Shown here: piece by piece, positions 8,225 to 17,584 of the stretch
Position numbering within the stretch: position 1 is the stretch's first letter
How the letters are laid out: every line of letters begins with the position of its first letter
Source of the DNA: Novosphingobium chloroacetimidivorans
GTDB lineage: Bacteria; Pseudomonadota; Alphaproteobacteria; Sphingomonadales; Sphingomonadaceae
NCBI RefSeq assembly: GCF_014204535.1
Contig: NZ_JACHLR010000007.1
Coordinates: 1 to 64,000 of the forward strand
Direction of reading: 5' to 3'
Length of the DNA: 64,000 nt
The notes under the pieces: model-generated
Told to the model about the DNA's origin: nothing
The model's input: only the letters and a program-made list of their open reading frames with translations
Database searches by the model: none
Made by a program: the position numbers and the translations under genes

Positions 8225-9999
8225 ATCGGCTTGATGGCGTTCGCGCCCTTGACGGCGTTACGCCAGGCATACTCATACCCGTCGCTGAAATAGTAATAGA
8301 CGACGCCGTTGGGGAACATCGCCAGGCTGATGCCGCCAAAGCCCGACAGGAACGGCACCCAGACAGGTTTCGAGCAGCCGATCGTCGCCGAGACATCCCA
8401 GCCCCAGAAACCGTTCTTGTAGCGCAGGTTGGGCGCTCCGGCCTGCGCGCCGCGATTGGCGGGATTTCGCTGGAGCGCGTCGCCAAGCATCTTTGGATCG
8501 ACCACGGGCTTGCCGTCGATCCGGGCGCCATCGGCAAGGAAGCGCGCCGTTCTGACGACATCGTCGCGGTGAAGGGTCAGGCCCCATCCTACCAGAGGCT
8601 GGCGCGCGGCGTCGTAGCTGCGCTTGGTGTCGAAGGTCACCGGACTGAGGCCTAGCGGACGCCAGATCGGATCGACGATCAGGTCGCGATAGATATCGGC
8701 ATCGGGCCCGGCCCGCTTCTTCCACACATCCTGCATGGCGATGCCCAGCAGGTAGGTGTCGACCGTATGGTAGACCCAGGTCGTCCCGGGCCGATCGCGC
8801 CGGGGAAACATCGTGCAGGCAATCCGCTCGCGATCGTCGCGGGTATCGGCGGCGAAGAACGGGCGCATCTTGGCCCCGCCTTCGTCGTCCTCATAGGTTG
8901 CGCTGTCGTAATGGCCCGTCCGCATGTCGAGCGCGTCCTGCAGGCGGACATCGGCCCACTGGCTTGCGCTGCACAACGGCACATGCGCGCCGATCGTCTC
9001 GTTGCGGATGCCGGGTCGAAGCTTCTCCAGCCGCATCAGCGCAAGGCCGCCGAACAGCGACTTGGCGAGCGAGAACGACGGCAGAGCGAGGACGTCGCAA
9101 AAGGGATAGGCGCCGTGGCGGGTCATGCAGCCGCCGACCCAGTGGATGCCGCCAGCAAGCACGCCGTACGCGGTCATGTTGTCGGGCTTGACGTCTTCGG
9201 GTGACCCGAATTGGCTGGGCGAAGCGGCGGGGAACATGCTGCCGATCTGTTCGATCGGACGCGTCGGCACCCGTGCCACCACTTCGGCTCTGTATTCCTT
9301 GATCAGGGCCTTGCGCGATGCATGGGCTTGCGGCGTGAGCGTGACGGTCGCCATCCCCCACAAGTCGGCCTTGAAGTAGGCGCAGGTCTCTCCGGCCACT
9401 TCCCAGGCCGCGCGCGACGTCGAGCCATCGGCGCGATAGAGGAACGTCAGCACGCCGTTGTGCGTGCAATTGGCGTTGCGTTCCTGAAACGCGAAGGGGA
9501 CGGCGGCGCGGCTCCAGCCGCCGTCGGCAGGATCGGTCCAGCTCGTGCCCGGGTCCATGATCCATTCCCAGTCCGGGTGATCGGATGCGATAGGGCCACG
9601 CAGCGACGGGATCAGAGCGCTGCCGTCGGACACGATGGTGATTTCGAGCCTCGGCGGATTGCCTATGCTGTCGCTCTTGGCGGCGTAGCTCGATGGATCG
9701 ACGTATGTCTTGATGCCGCCGCTTCCGGCGATAGGCGCAAGGCGCAGCACCGCATCGATCGTGGCACCCGGCTTCATCCCGGCCGGAGGGGCAAAGGCGC
9801 TGAGATCGCGTGGCGCTTCCAGCTTTTCCGCGCCCAGGAGGAAATCGGGCGAGAAGGACGCCTTGGCTACGGGTTCGGCGGACCGAACCGTCGAAGCGGG
9901 CTCGGCCCGTTCGTTGGCAGCTGCCGGCAAAGTCGTGTCGGCGCTGGCGGGCACCGCAGCCAGCAGCATCGTCGCAAGGCCAAGCAGTCGGGCGATCAT
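8212..9999 (-). CDS. Secreted serine hydrolase, beta-lactamase (class C) family
   Basis: 595 residues. A signal peptide (MIARLLGLATMLLAAVPASA) sends it to the periplasm. The beta-lactamase/esterase motif SLAK has Ser310 and Lys313, inside PSFSLAKSLFGG. Such proteins act as esterases, amidases or peptidases rather than necessarily as resistance enzymes. The long N-terminal part (residues 20-250) before the hydrolase domain is unusual and not recognised. The ATG at 9999 overlaps the previous stop (ATGA). In this operon it may cleave an ester or amide in the periplasm before MFS uptake. That role is inference. Confidence 0.8.
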   Translation of the reverse strand: MIARLLGLATMLLAAVPASADTTLPAAANERAEPASTVRSAEPVAKASFSPDFLLGAEKLEAPRDLSAFAPPAGMKPGATIDAVLRLAPIAGSGGIKTYVDPSSYAAKSDSIGNPPRLEITIVSDGSALIPSLRGPIASDHPDWEWIMDPGTSWTDPADGGWSRAAVPFAFQERNANCTHNGVLTFLYRADGSTSRAAWEVAGETCAYFKADLWGMATVTLTPQAHASRKALIKEYRAEVVARVPTRPIEQIGSMFPAASPSQFGSPEDVKPDNMTAYGVLAGGIHWVGGCMTRHGAYPFCDVLALPSFSLAKSLFGGLALMRLEKLRPGIRNETIGAHVPLCSASQWADVRLQDALDMRTGHYDSATYEDDEGGAKMRPFFAADTRDDRERIACTMFPRRDRPGTTWVYHTVDTYLLGIAMQDVWKKRAGPDADIYRDLIVDPIWRPLGLSPVTFDTKRSYDAARQPLVGWGLTLHRDDVVRTARFLADGARIDGKPVVDPKMLGDALQRNPANRGAQAGAPNLRYKNGFWGWDVSATIGCSKPVWVPFLSGFGGISLAMFPNGVVYYYFSDGYEYAWRNAVKGANAIKPMCGQ

Positions 10000-11390
10000 C
10001 GGCGCGTTTCCGTTTCCAGCGCGAGCCCGCCAGCGCGCAACGCATCCGCAAGCGGCATGAGTTCGCTTTCGTACCGCCGCCACAGTCCCACCGAACGATC
10101 GTGGATCGGCGAACGCACCTGCACCGCGCTGGCGGTCGCCACCGGGGCGCTGTTGTGATGGGGGCTCAGGCAGGCATCGTCCCATGCAAGCCCCAGCTCG
10201 GCAATCATGCGCCGGGTTTCCGGCTCGGGGTCCACGACCAGCGCCTCGTAGTCGATCTCGACCATCCGGCCGGGCAGCGCGCTGCGCCAGTCGTCCATCA
10301 GGCGGGCATACGCGAGGCGATAGGATGCCAGATCGTCCTGCGAGTAGCTGAACGGATAGCCCATCCGGAACAGCGTCTTGAACATGGCATAGCAGCTGTC
10401 CATCGCCCCGCGCCTCACGTGCACGATACGGGCATTGGGCAGCGCGAGGGCGATCAGGCCGATATAGAGGTAGTTCAGCGGCGCCTTGTCGATCACGAAA
10501 CCGCCAGTGTCGGACAATTCGCCCAACCGCCGAAGATATTCCTCGCCCAAGCGAGCGTGATCCATCGCCGCGCTACGATCGATCAGCGACCGCTTGTCCG
10601 TTGCATCGGCATTGGTCTGCATCAGCGCCAGCGCGAAATCCTGAAGCTCGCCAAGGCTGGTCACCTCGGGGTGCGAGGCGAGGATGCGATCGACCAGCGT
10701 GGTGCCGCTGCGAGGCAGGCCGACGACAAAGATCGGCCCCGGCTCGGATACGGCCCCCGGCGCCGTCGCCAGCCTTTCGGCGCTGAACGCGGCCGTGATC
10801 GCATCGATCGTCGCCACGTCGGCTTGGACTTCATAGCGCATCCCCGAACGGCGGACCGCCGCCGCATCGGCCAGGTGGGCGAACGCCGCGCTATACTCGC
10901 CAAGATCCTCCAGTTCCTTGGCCAGCGCATAGCCCAAGGCCACGCGCGCTTGCGGGTGGGACTGCGCGCCGCGAAGCGCATCCCGCATGGCGACGACGTG
11001 ATTGCGATCCGCGGTGGCGGTGCGCAGGGTCGCGCGATTGGCCCATGCATCCCAGTCGCCCGGCGCCGCCGCGATCACCGCGCCATAGAGCTTGTCGGCT
11101 TCGTCGATATCGCCTGTCGCCACCAAAGCCGAGGCGAGCGCATAGCCCGCCTCGACCGATCGCGGTGCGAGCGTGAAAGCCACACGGCTCGCACGCTCGG
11201 CCGCCTGGTGCCGGCCCATGTGCGTCCAACATTCCGCAACGGCCAGCAGCGCGTTCGTATCGGTCGGACAACGCGCTTCGATCATGCTCAGCGCGTCACG
11301 CGCGGCGCGGTAGTGCCCAGCCCGCATCTGCGATCGGACGGTTTCCATGACGGTTCGCCAGTCGGGATCAAGATGAGGCTGGGCTGGCAT
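9996..11390 (-). CDS. TPR-repeat sulfotransferase-family protein
   Basis: 464 residues. The first about 200 are helical tetratricopeptide-like repeats (ARDALSMIEARCPTDTNALL and similar). The second half is a sulfotransferase-like domain with the PAPS 5'-phosphosulfate loop in VGLPRSGTTLVDRI. Proteins with this architecture are often encoded beside TonB-dependent receptors in sphingomonads, with no settled function. It begins three bases after the receptor stop and overlaps the serine hydrolase by four bases, so it is a tight operon member. True sulfotransferase activity is not established by sequence. Confidence 0.85.
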   Translation of the reverse strand: MPAQPHLDPDWRTVMETVRSQMRAGHYRAARDALSMIEARCPTDTNALLAVAECWTHMGRHQAAERASRVAFTLAPRSVEAGYALASALVATGDIDEADKLYGAVIAAAPGDWDAWANRATLRTATADRNHVVAMRDALRGAQSHPQARVALGYALAKELEDLGEYSAAFAHLADAAAVRRSGMRYEVQADVATIDAITAAFSAERLATAPGAVSEPGPIFVVGLPRSGTTLVDRILASHPEVTSLGELQDFALALMQTNADATDKRSLIDRSAAMDHARLGEEYLRRLGELSDTGGFVIDKAPLNYLYIGLIALALPNARIVHVRRGAMDSCYAMFKTLFRMGYPFSYSQDDLASYRLAYARLMDDWRSALPGRMVEIDYEALVVDPEPETRRMIAELGLAWDDACLSPHHNSAPVATASAVQVRSPIHDRSVGLWRRYESELMPLADALRAGGLALETETRR

Positions 11391-11393
11391 CGA

Positions 11394-13790
11394 TCAGAAG
11401 CTGACTCGTCCGGAAAGCCCGATGGTCCGGGGCAGCGTGATGAAGGTGCGCGCGTCGCTACCGTAGAACTCCGCGGTCGGATTGGGTCCGAAGGATGCGG
11501 CATTGAACGACCCCGTCACGCCGCGATTATCGAACACGTTCTTGGCAAACAAGGACAAGCTCCAGTCATTTCCGGCCAGGGTCGCAGTGAGATCCCAGAT
11601 CGAGAACGGGCTGAACTTGCGGGAGTCGCTGATCGTCTGATCCAGCACGTTCTGTGTCGAGGACTGATAGAAGCCGTCGAAACGGAAGATGCCCGAAAGG
11701 CTGTCGCTGATCGGCACCGTGTAATCGCCCGCGACCGTAATCGCATGCTTCGGGATACCGGGCAGCGGCGTGCCGGGCGGGGCGATCACGTTTCCAAGCG
11801 GGTCGGAAAACGACTTGCGCACTTCGGCATCGACATAGGCATAGCCCAGGGAATAGTTGAACCGCGACCCTAGCTTGCCCGAAAGCTGCGCCTCCAGTCC
11901 GCGTGTGCGTGCTTTGACGCCATTCAGGACGACGAAATAGGATCCGATCGGGGTCGAGGTGTTGAACTGCGGGTTGCGCCAGTCGATGTAATAGAGGCTG
12001 ACATCGTACTGGATGCCGTTCAGGATACGACCCTTCACGCCAGCTTCGTAATTGGTCACTTTGTCTGCACGATAGGTCAGGAACGCCGGATCGTTGGCAA
12101 AGCGGCCGATGGTCGGCACGCCGTTGTTGCCGCCGCGGCGGTACCCTTCCGACATCGTGGCATACAACAGTTCGTCGTCACCAAAGTTGTACGAGCCGTT
12201 GATCTTGAACAGCACGTCGCTGTCCTTGCTGGTGAAGGGTGTCGTCACCGATCCGGCAAAGCTGTTGTAGGCGCCGGTGCGCACGAACGTCGTCACGTCC
12301 GACTTGTTGTCGAAATAGCGCAAGCCGCCCATGACGCGGAAGCGGTCGGTGATATTGAACGTCAGTTCGCCGAAGAGCGCCGCATCCCTGAACTTGTCAC
12401 GGCGGCGATAAGTGAAGACGTTGTCTGTCGATACGAATGCATCCGTCCCGAAGAACGCGGCGGCATAGTCCTTGAACCCGACAAGATCGCTGACTTGCGT
12501 CGAACGCCGGGTCTGGTCCTGATAGTACGCGCCCACCACCCAGTCGAAGCGATGGCTACCGCTGGAGACCAGCCGCACTTCCTGCGTCAGCGCCTTGTCG
12601 CCGAAGGTGCGTTGCGCGGTATAGAGCGGCCGCGGATAGAAATAGTAGAAGTTCGCAAAGGCGTTGGCATAAAAGCCGGTGTTGTCGCTCTGGCTGCCGC
12701 CGCGATTATCATAGTACGATGTCGCCGACGTCAGGGTCGCGAAGCCGAGGTCGAGGCTGGCTTCCAGCGAACCCATGTGGAATTCGCGGTCCGATGGCTC
12801 CAGGATCAGCGCGCCGTTGTCGTATGCGCCGTAAGGCTTGCCGTTTCCATCGAGCCCGTCGGTCGGCTGGCGGCGCCCGCCCGAATGGTCCGATTGGTAG
12901 ATGTAGCTGAGCGTCGCCTTGAAGGTGTCGTTCGGAGCGAAGAGCAGGGCCGCGCGGGCGAACCAGCTGTCGTAGTCGTCCGCGTCCTTCTTGCGGGTAT
13001 AGCGCGCCGAGTTCGGGCCAGTGGTGAAGATCGTTGCCGTCCTTTCCGGGACGCCATTGCCGTCCAACTGGTAAAGGTTGGTGTAATCGGTGATGCCCGG
13101 CGTATCCTGACGCTGCACGTTCAGACGCAGCGCGAAGGCATCGCCCAGAGGCACGTTGACGATACCGGTCGCCTGATAGCCGATCGAGCCCGATCCGCGC
13201 GTGCTCGTGACCAGGCCGGCGACACTGCCTTCGGTGCGGCCGAGCTTGGGTTCCTGCAGAATGTACTTGATCGTGCCGCCAAGCGCGCCCGAACCGTATA
13301 GCGTGCCTTGCGGTCCGCGCAGAACTTCGACGCGGTTGATGTCGACCAGTGCCAGGTTGGCGTAGACCGGCGTCTCGTTGACATAAGTGGATACGGTCGC
13401 GACCGAAGCGACAGCGTAATCGCCGAAGTTGGAATCGTCGACGTTCAGGCCACGGATGCGGATGCTGTTGAATTGCCCGCCGTTGCGGGGGCCCTGGTCG
13501 ATCGCGGTGGCGCCCGGGATGGATCGAAGCAGTTCGGCGTTATCGAGTGTCTGCGATCCCGTGATCGCATCTCCGCCGATCACGGAGATGTTGTATGGCA
13601 CGTCCAGCACGCTCTGTTCGCGGCGATTGGCGGTTACGGTGATTTCGCGGCTGGCGGTTTGCGTATCCGAATTGGTCTGGTCGTCGGAGGCGGTTGTCTG
13701 CGCGGTCGCCGCGGTGGCGAAAACGCACTGCAAGGCGGCCAGCGCGGCCAATCCCGCCGAAGTCACAAGATCGGTCTTCAAAGTCCTCAT
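11394..13790 (-). CDS. TonB-dependent outer-membrane receptor
   Basis: 798 residues. A signal peptide ends near ATAATAQ. A TonB-box-like EITVTANRREQSVL opens the plug domain, which includes VEVLRGPQGTLYGSGALGG. A beta-barrel of about 600 residues ends in the aromatic GLSGRVSF typical of outer-membrane proteins. It imports a ligand across the outer membrane using TonB energy. The ATG at 13790 is chosen because the signal peptide begins there. It follows the nitrilase gene in a presumed seven-gene operon. The receptor subtype is that of sphingomonad catabolic loci rather than a recognisable siderophore or B12 receptor. Confidence 0.93.
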   Translation of the reverse strand: MRTLKTDLVTSAGLAALAALQCVFATAATAQTTASDDQTNSDTQTASREITVTANRREQSVLDVPYNISVIGGDAITGSQTLDNAELLRSIPGATAIDQGPRNGGQFNSIRIRGLNVDDSNFGDYAVASVATVSTYVNETPVYANLALVDINRVEVLRGPQGTLYGSGALGGTIKYILQEPKLGRTEGSVAGLVTSTRGSGSIGYQATGIVNVPLGDAFALRLNVQRQDTPGITDYTNLYQLDGNGVPERTATIFTTGPNSARYTRKKDADDYDSWFARAALLFAPNDTFKATLSYIYQSDHSGGRRQPTDGLDGNGKPYGAYDNGALILEPSDREFHMGSLEASLDLGFATLTSATSYYDNRGGSQSDNTGFYANAFANFYYFYPRPLYTAQRTFGDKALTQEVRLVSSGSHRFDWVVGAYYQDQTRRSTQVSDLVGFKDYAAAFFGTDAFVSTDNVFTYRRRDKFRDAALFGELTFNITDRFRVMGGLRYFDNKSDVTTFVRTGAYNSFAGSVTTPFTSKDSDVLFKINGSYNFGDDELLYATMSEGYRRGGNNGVPTIGRFANDPAFLTYRADKVTNYEAGVKGRILNGIQYDVSLYYIDWRNPQFNTSTPIGSYFVVLNGVKARTRGLEAQLSGKLGSRFNYSLGYAYVDAEVRKSFSDPLGNVIAPPGTPLPGIPKHAITVAGDYTVPISDSLSGIFRFDGFYQSSTQNVLDQTISDSRKFSPFSIWDLTATLAGNDWSLSLFAKNVFDNRGVTGSFNAASFGPNPTAEFYGSDARTFITLPRTIGLSGRVSF

Positions 13791-13810
13791 GATGCGATCC
13801 CCATTCGCTG

Positions 13811-13829
13811 TCCCGGCGAAGCGCCGGGA
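13811..13829. repeat. Strong hairpin between nitrilase and receptor genes
   Basis: An 8-bp perfect stem, TCCCGGCG/CGCCGGGA, with a three-base loop in the 51-base gap between the nitrilase and TonB receptor genes. The CCGGCGAAGCGCCGGGATCC style is common as a dispersed intergenic repeat in sphingomonads. It has no T-run, so it may reduce or process the transcript rather than terminate it. Confidence 0.5.
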
Positions 13830-13841
13830 TCCCTGTTCCAC

Positions 13842-14705
13842 CTAATCCTGCGGGCTATTCAGCTCGGGCTTCTTTAGCGTCCCGAGTGCATTCATCGCCG
13901 GCGTGTGCCGGTTTCCGTTCGACAGCAGCGGAAAATCCACTTCGCTGTCCCGAAAGCTTTTGAGTGTCTGGCCAAGGCCGTGCCAGCCGCGCTCGCGCAC
14001 GCGCCGGACCTCGGCCAGGTCGAATTCGAAGGCGAGCACCTCATGCGCGCCGCCGGCCTGATAGATGATCGTCCCGCCCGGTCCGTAAGCCCCCGACCGG
14101 CCGTTGCCGATCTGGCCCGCAGCGTTGATGTCGAGGAAGAAGAACTGCTGCATCGCCGCGTTGGCGCGCGCGATCGTCATCTCGACTTCGCGATCGATGG
14201 TGTTGGTCAGGCTGGGGTGCAGGATGACTTCCGCGCCCATCAAGGCGAGCGTCCGGGCAGTCTCGGGAAACCACATGTCGTAGCAGTTCAGGATGCCGAT
14301 CCGCCCGATGCCGGGTATATCGAACGTGACTGGCTCACGGCCCGGAGTGACGCCCACTTCATAGGGCTGGAAGGGAAACATCTTGGCATAGCGCGCGACG
14401 ACTTCGCCGCGATTGTCGATGATCGGCGTTGCGTTGAATATGTCGTCGCCGCGCCGCTGGAAAAAGGAACCGGGAACCAGCCATAGGTCCAGTTCGCGAG
14501 CCAGGGCGGCAAATTGCCGCTCCGTCGGGCCTCCTTCTTCCTCGGCCGCCGCGATGTCGACACCATGGGGTGCCAATTCAGGGAGCACGGCCAGTCTCAC
14601 CCAGGGAAACCGGCGGCGCATCGCGCGAAGTTCCGCGTCGATCGCCGGCATGTTGCCCGCACCGGCCAATTCAAGTTGTAAGGCTGCGACGCCGAATAAG
14701 CTCAT
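13842..14705 (-). CDS. Carbon-nitrogen hydrolase (nitrilase superfamily amidase)
   Basis: 287 residues with the complete Glu-Lys-Cys triad: Glu43 in LPELAPHG, Lys108 in ARYAKMFPF and Cys141 in GILNCYDMWFPE. The family hydrolyses amides, carbamoyl groups or nitriles in the cytoplasm; the Cys context is amidase-like. The ATG at 14705 follows GGAGTGG, a good ribosome site, and is preferred to one at 14729. It is first in a minus-strand operon with receptor, hydrolase, carrier and semialdehyde dehydrogenase, which suggests it releases ammonia or an amine from the imported compound. Substrate is unknown. Confidence 0.85.
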   Translation of the reverse strand: MSLFGVAALQLELAGAGNMPAIDAELRAMRRRFPWVRLAVLPELAPHGVDIAAAEEEGGPTERQFAALARELDLWLVPGSFFQRRGDDIFNATPIIDNRGEVVARYAKMFPFQPYEVGVTPGREPVTFDIPGIGRIGILNCYDMWFPETARTLALMGAEVILHPSLTNTIDREVEMTIARANAAMQQFFFLDINAAGQIGNGRSGAYGPGGTIIYQAGGAHEVLAFEFDLAEVRRVRERGWHGLGQTLKSFRDSEVDFPLLSNGNRHTPAMNALGTLKKPELNSPQD

Positions 14706-14956
14706 TTCCACTCCATCCCTCAGCATCACAAGATCGCTGAAAATGGAGCCGGCGATAGGGCCAGTTAGGACTCGCTATGGAGCCAGAATCGCAGCTGCCG
14801 ATGGCCGCGCGAGAAATGGCGGGCCAAAAGCAGGGAGCGGAACGATATCTTTTCAAGAACATCGAAAGCTCGATCCTGCGATTAGGCGCTCGGTATGGCA
14901 TAACGATGAAGCCCAGGGCCCAACCGGCCATGGCCCAATCGGGACGCCCAGCGGCG

Positions 14957-15916
14957 TCAGGCCAACGACCGCGCGCGATCGCTCAGGAATTTGCGCAAGG
15001 CGAGAAGCACCGGATCGGACCAGCGATCCTCCCGCGCCACCAGGACGTAGCCACCCAGCGCGACGGGTCTGGTCTGCGGGATTTCCACCGGCACGAGCGT
15101 GCCCTGCTTCAAGTCCGTATCGACGAGGAACCGGGTGGCCAGCGCCACACCTCTACCCTGACGGGCTGCCGCGATCGTGAGATGCGCCTGCCAGCAAAGC
15201 GGCCCTTCGAGCCGGTCGGTCGGGTTCAATCCGTTCAGGCGCAACCACGCTCGCCACTCGTGATCGTTCTCCTCGTGCAGAAAGGGCAGCGTGCGCCAGT
15301 CGATGGCGCCTGACGAACCCAGGGTCGTTGCAACCGCAGGGCTTGCGACAGCGATCACCGGCGGCCGCGCAAGCTCATGACAACGCAGGCCGCGCCCGCC
15401 CGGCGGCACGGGATCGTCATCACGATAATAGCGGATGTCTGCATCCGCTTCGTGAGTTCCCAGGTTGGCCGGGACTTCGGTGGGTTTGAGCTCGACACGA
15501 AATTGGCGATTGGCGTCTTCGAAGTCGGCAAGCTGTGCCGAGAGCCACTGGATCGACAGGCCGGGAACGCACCAAAGCCGGAATGGGCGCATCCGGCGCT
15601 GACCCGTAAAATCCTCCGTCGCGCCCTGAAGCTCGGCGAACGCGGCGGCGACGCGGGCATGAAATCGCTCGCCGTCCTCGGTCAGCGCCAGCCTATTGCC
15701 CGACCTCGCGACAAGCGGTCCGCCAAGCCAGGCTTCCAACTGCTGGACATGTCGGCTGACGACCGCGTGATGCAGACCAAGTTGCGCCGCGGCCTTGCGA
15801 ATGCCGCCGAAACGAAAGACGGCTTCGAACGCGCGCAGCGACGCGAAAGGCGGCAGCGCCGTCTCGGCGGGCGGCTCCGCAATCGTCTCAGAGATGGCGC
15901 CTTGGTCTTCGGTCAC
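14957..15916 (-). CDS. LysR-family regulator, GcvA-like
   Basis: 319 residues. An N-terminal helix-turn-helix (FASLRAFEAVFRFGGIRKAA, then LHHAVVSRHVQQLEAWLG) is followed by the LysR effector domain. The FASLRAFEAV opening with LGLHHAVVSRHV resembles GcvA/AmpR-like members. It is divergent from the aminotransferase gene and sits 251 bases upstream of the nitrilase operon on the same strand, so it could control either. The effector is unknown, probably an amino compound. The N-terminal 20 residues before the DNA-binding domain are acidic and of uncertain relevance. Confidence 0.85.
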   Translation of the reverse strand: MTEDQGAISETIAEPPAETALPPFASLRAFEAVFRFGGIRKAAAQLGLHHAVVSRHVQQLEAWLGGPLVARSGNRLALTEDGERFHARVAAAFAELQGATEDFTGQRRMRPFRLWCVPGLSIQWLSAQLADFEDANRQFRVELKPTEVPANLGTHEADADIRYYRDDDPVPPGGRGLRCHELARPPVIAVASPAVATTLGSSGAIDWRTLPFLHEENDHEWRAWLRLNGLNPTDRLEGPLCWQAHLTIAAARQGRGVALATRFLVDTDLKQGTLVPVEIPQTRPVALGGYVLVAREDRWSDPVLLALRKFLSDRARSLA

Positions 15917-16068
15917 GGAAATGATTGACGCTCATGGATCGGCTGTGCGGCTAATGGTGCTTCAGGGGCACCATTCTGTCAAGCAAAGCGCCTTCTCCAT
16001 CGGCCGGTGGCAGACCATTCTGCCCTCTCAAAGCCGCCAAACACGGCGCACAGCACGGAACCGCCAGC

Positions 16069-17448
16069 ATGTCCGACACCGGTCTGATCGACAAGGATCG
16101 CCGCCATTTCATTCACTCAGCCCTGTCCTGGGCAGAGCACGAGCGCCGCGGCGCGACGTTGCTTGAGTCCGGCGACGGCATATGGCTGAACGATCGCGAG
16201 GGACGTCGCTTGCTCGACGGCTTCTCGGGCTTGTGGTGCGTGAACATCGGCTATGGCCAGCAAAGCGTCGTCGACGTCGCGGCCGAGCAGATGGCGCGGC
16301 TGCCTTACGCGACAAGCTACTTCCACTTCGCCAGCGAGCCTGCGGTCGAACTGGCGGCGCGACTGGCGGAGCGCGCTCCGGGCGATCTCGACCACGTGTT
16401 CTTCACGCAAGGCGGCTCGGACGCGGTCGACACCGCAATCCGGTTGATCCGCTATTACTTCAACGTCACCGGACAACCCGAAAAGAAGCACATGATCGCC
16501 GTCGATCGCGGGTATCACGGGTGCAGTTCATCCGGTTCGGGGATGACCGGCCTGGGCGCGTTTCATAACCACTTCGACGTTCCGACACCCACGCAGCACC
16601 ATATCGCGACCGCCTATCCCTATCGCTTCGAGGGGAGCAGCGCGGACCTGATCCAGGCGTCCGTCGCGCAGCTTCGGGCAAAAGTGTCAGAGATCGGGGC
16701 CGACAAGGTTGCCGCCTTCTTCGCGGAGCCGGTGGTCGGTTCGGGCGGCGTGATCGTGCCGCCGGACGGTTGGCTGAAGGCGATGTACGATACTTGCCAG
16801 GAACTCGGCATCCTGTTCGTCGCCGATGAAGTCATCACCGGCTTCGGGCGCACCGGCCCGCTGTTCGGTTCGTCTCACGACGGTGTCACGCCCGATATCA
16901 TGACCCTCGCCAAGGGGCTGACCTCGGGTTACGTGCCGATGGGCGCGACCCTGCTTTCCGACCGGATATATCGCGCGATAACCGATGGCGCCGGCAAGGC
17001 GGTGATCGGGCATGGCCAGACGTATTCCGGTCATCCCGTCAGCGCTGCGGTGGGCCTGGAAGTGCTGCGACTTTACGAAGAGGGCGGGATCATCGCCAAC
17101 GGACAAGCCAGCGGCGCCCATCTGGCCCGCGCGCTCGCGCGGCTGGAGGACCATCCGCTGGTCGGCAACGTCCGGTCTCGCGGCATGCTCGCGTGTCTCG
17201 AGCTTGTGACGAACAAGACGACCAAGACCCGTCCCGATCCCTCGCTTGGCCTGCCGGACATCCTTTCGCGCTGCGGTTATGAGCGAAGCGTGCTGTTCCG
17301 CGCGTTCGGCGATGCGATGATCGGACTGGCGCCGCCACTGATCAGCACGATCGCCGAAGTCGACGAACTTGTGGCCCGGCTCACGGCAACGCTGGACGAT
17401 GCGCTGGAGGTTCCCGCCGTTCGCGATGCTCTTCGCGTGCAGTCTTAA
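16069..17448 (+). CDS. Class III omega-aminotransferase
   Basis: 459 residues, full length for omega-amino acid:pyruvate aminotransferases. The PLP lysine is Lys282 in MTLAKGLTSGYVPMGA, and the cofactor-binding aspartate is in FVADEVITGFGRTG. These enzymes move an amino group from an omega-amine (GABA, beta-alanine, putrescine-like or others) to pyruvate, giving an aldehyde plus alanine. Alanine dehydrogenase is encoded directly downstream and a semialdehyde dehydrogenase in the neighbouring operon. The three steps together would convert the amine to acid while recycling pyruvate. Exact amine is not determined. Confidence 0.9.
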   Translation: MSDTGLIDKDRRHFIHSALSWAEHERRGATLLESGDGIWLNDREGRRLLDGFSGLWCVNIGYGQQSVVDVAAEQMARLPYATSYFHFASEPAVELAARLAERAPGDLDHVFFTQGGSDAVDTAIRLIRYYFNVTGQPEKKHMIAVDRGYHGCSSSGSGMTGLGAFHNHFDVPTPTQHHIATAYPYRFEGSSADLIQASVAQLRAKVSEIGADKVAAFFAEPVVGSGGVIVPPDGWLKAMYDTCQELGILFVADEVITGFGRTGPLFGSSHDGVTPDIMTLAKGLTSGYVPMGATLLSDRIYRAITDGAGKAVIGHGQTYSGHPVSAAVGLEVLRLYEEGGIIANGQASGAHLARALARLEDHPLVGNVRSRGMLACLELVTNKTTKTRPDPSLGLPDILSRCGYERSVLFRAFGDAMIGLAPPLISTIAEVDELVARLTATLDDALEVPAVRDALRVQS

Positions 17449-17584
17449 GCAACTTACGTTCACGACCGACACGCGCGCCCGCCATCGGCACGGGCGACGC
17501 ACGTCTTCCCCAGACAAACGGATCGCGCCGCTGCGCCGATCGCACAGGCCGATATGCGGCCGCTGAAATCCTCAGGAGCTTGAA

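Noticed and set aside
9810..11873. A 687-residue plus-strand frame.
   Set aside because: Covers parts of three recognised minus-strand genes, with no domain of its own.
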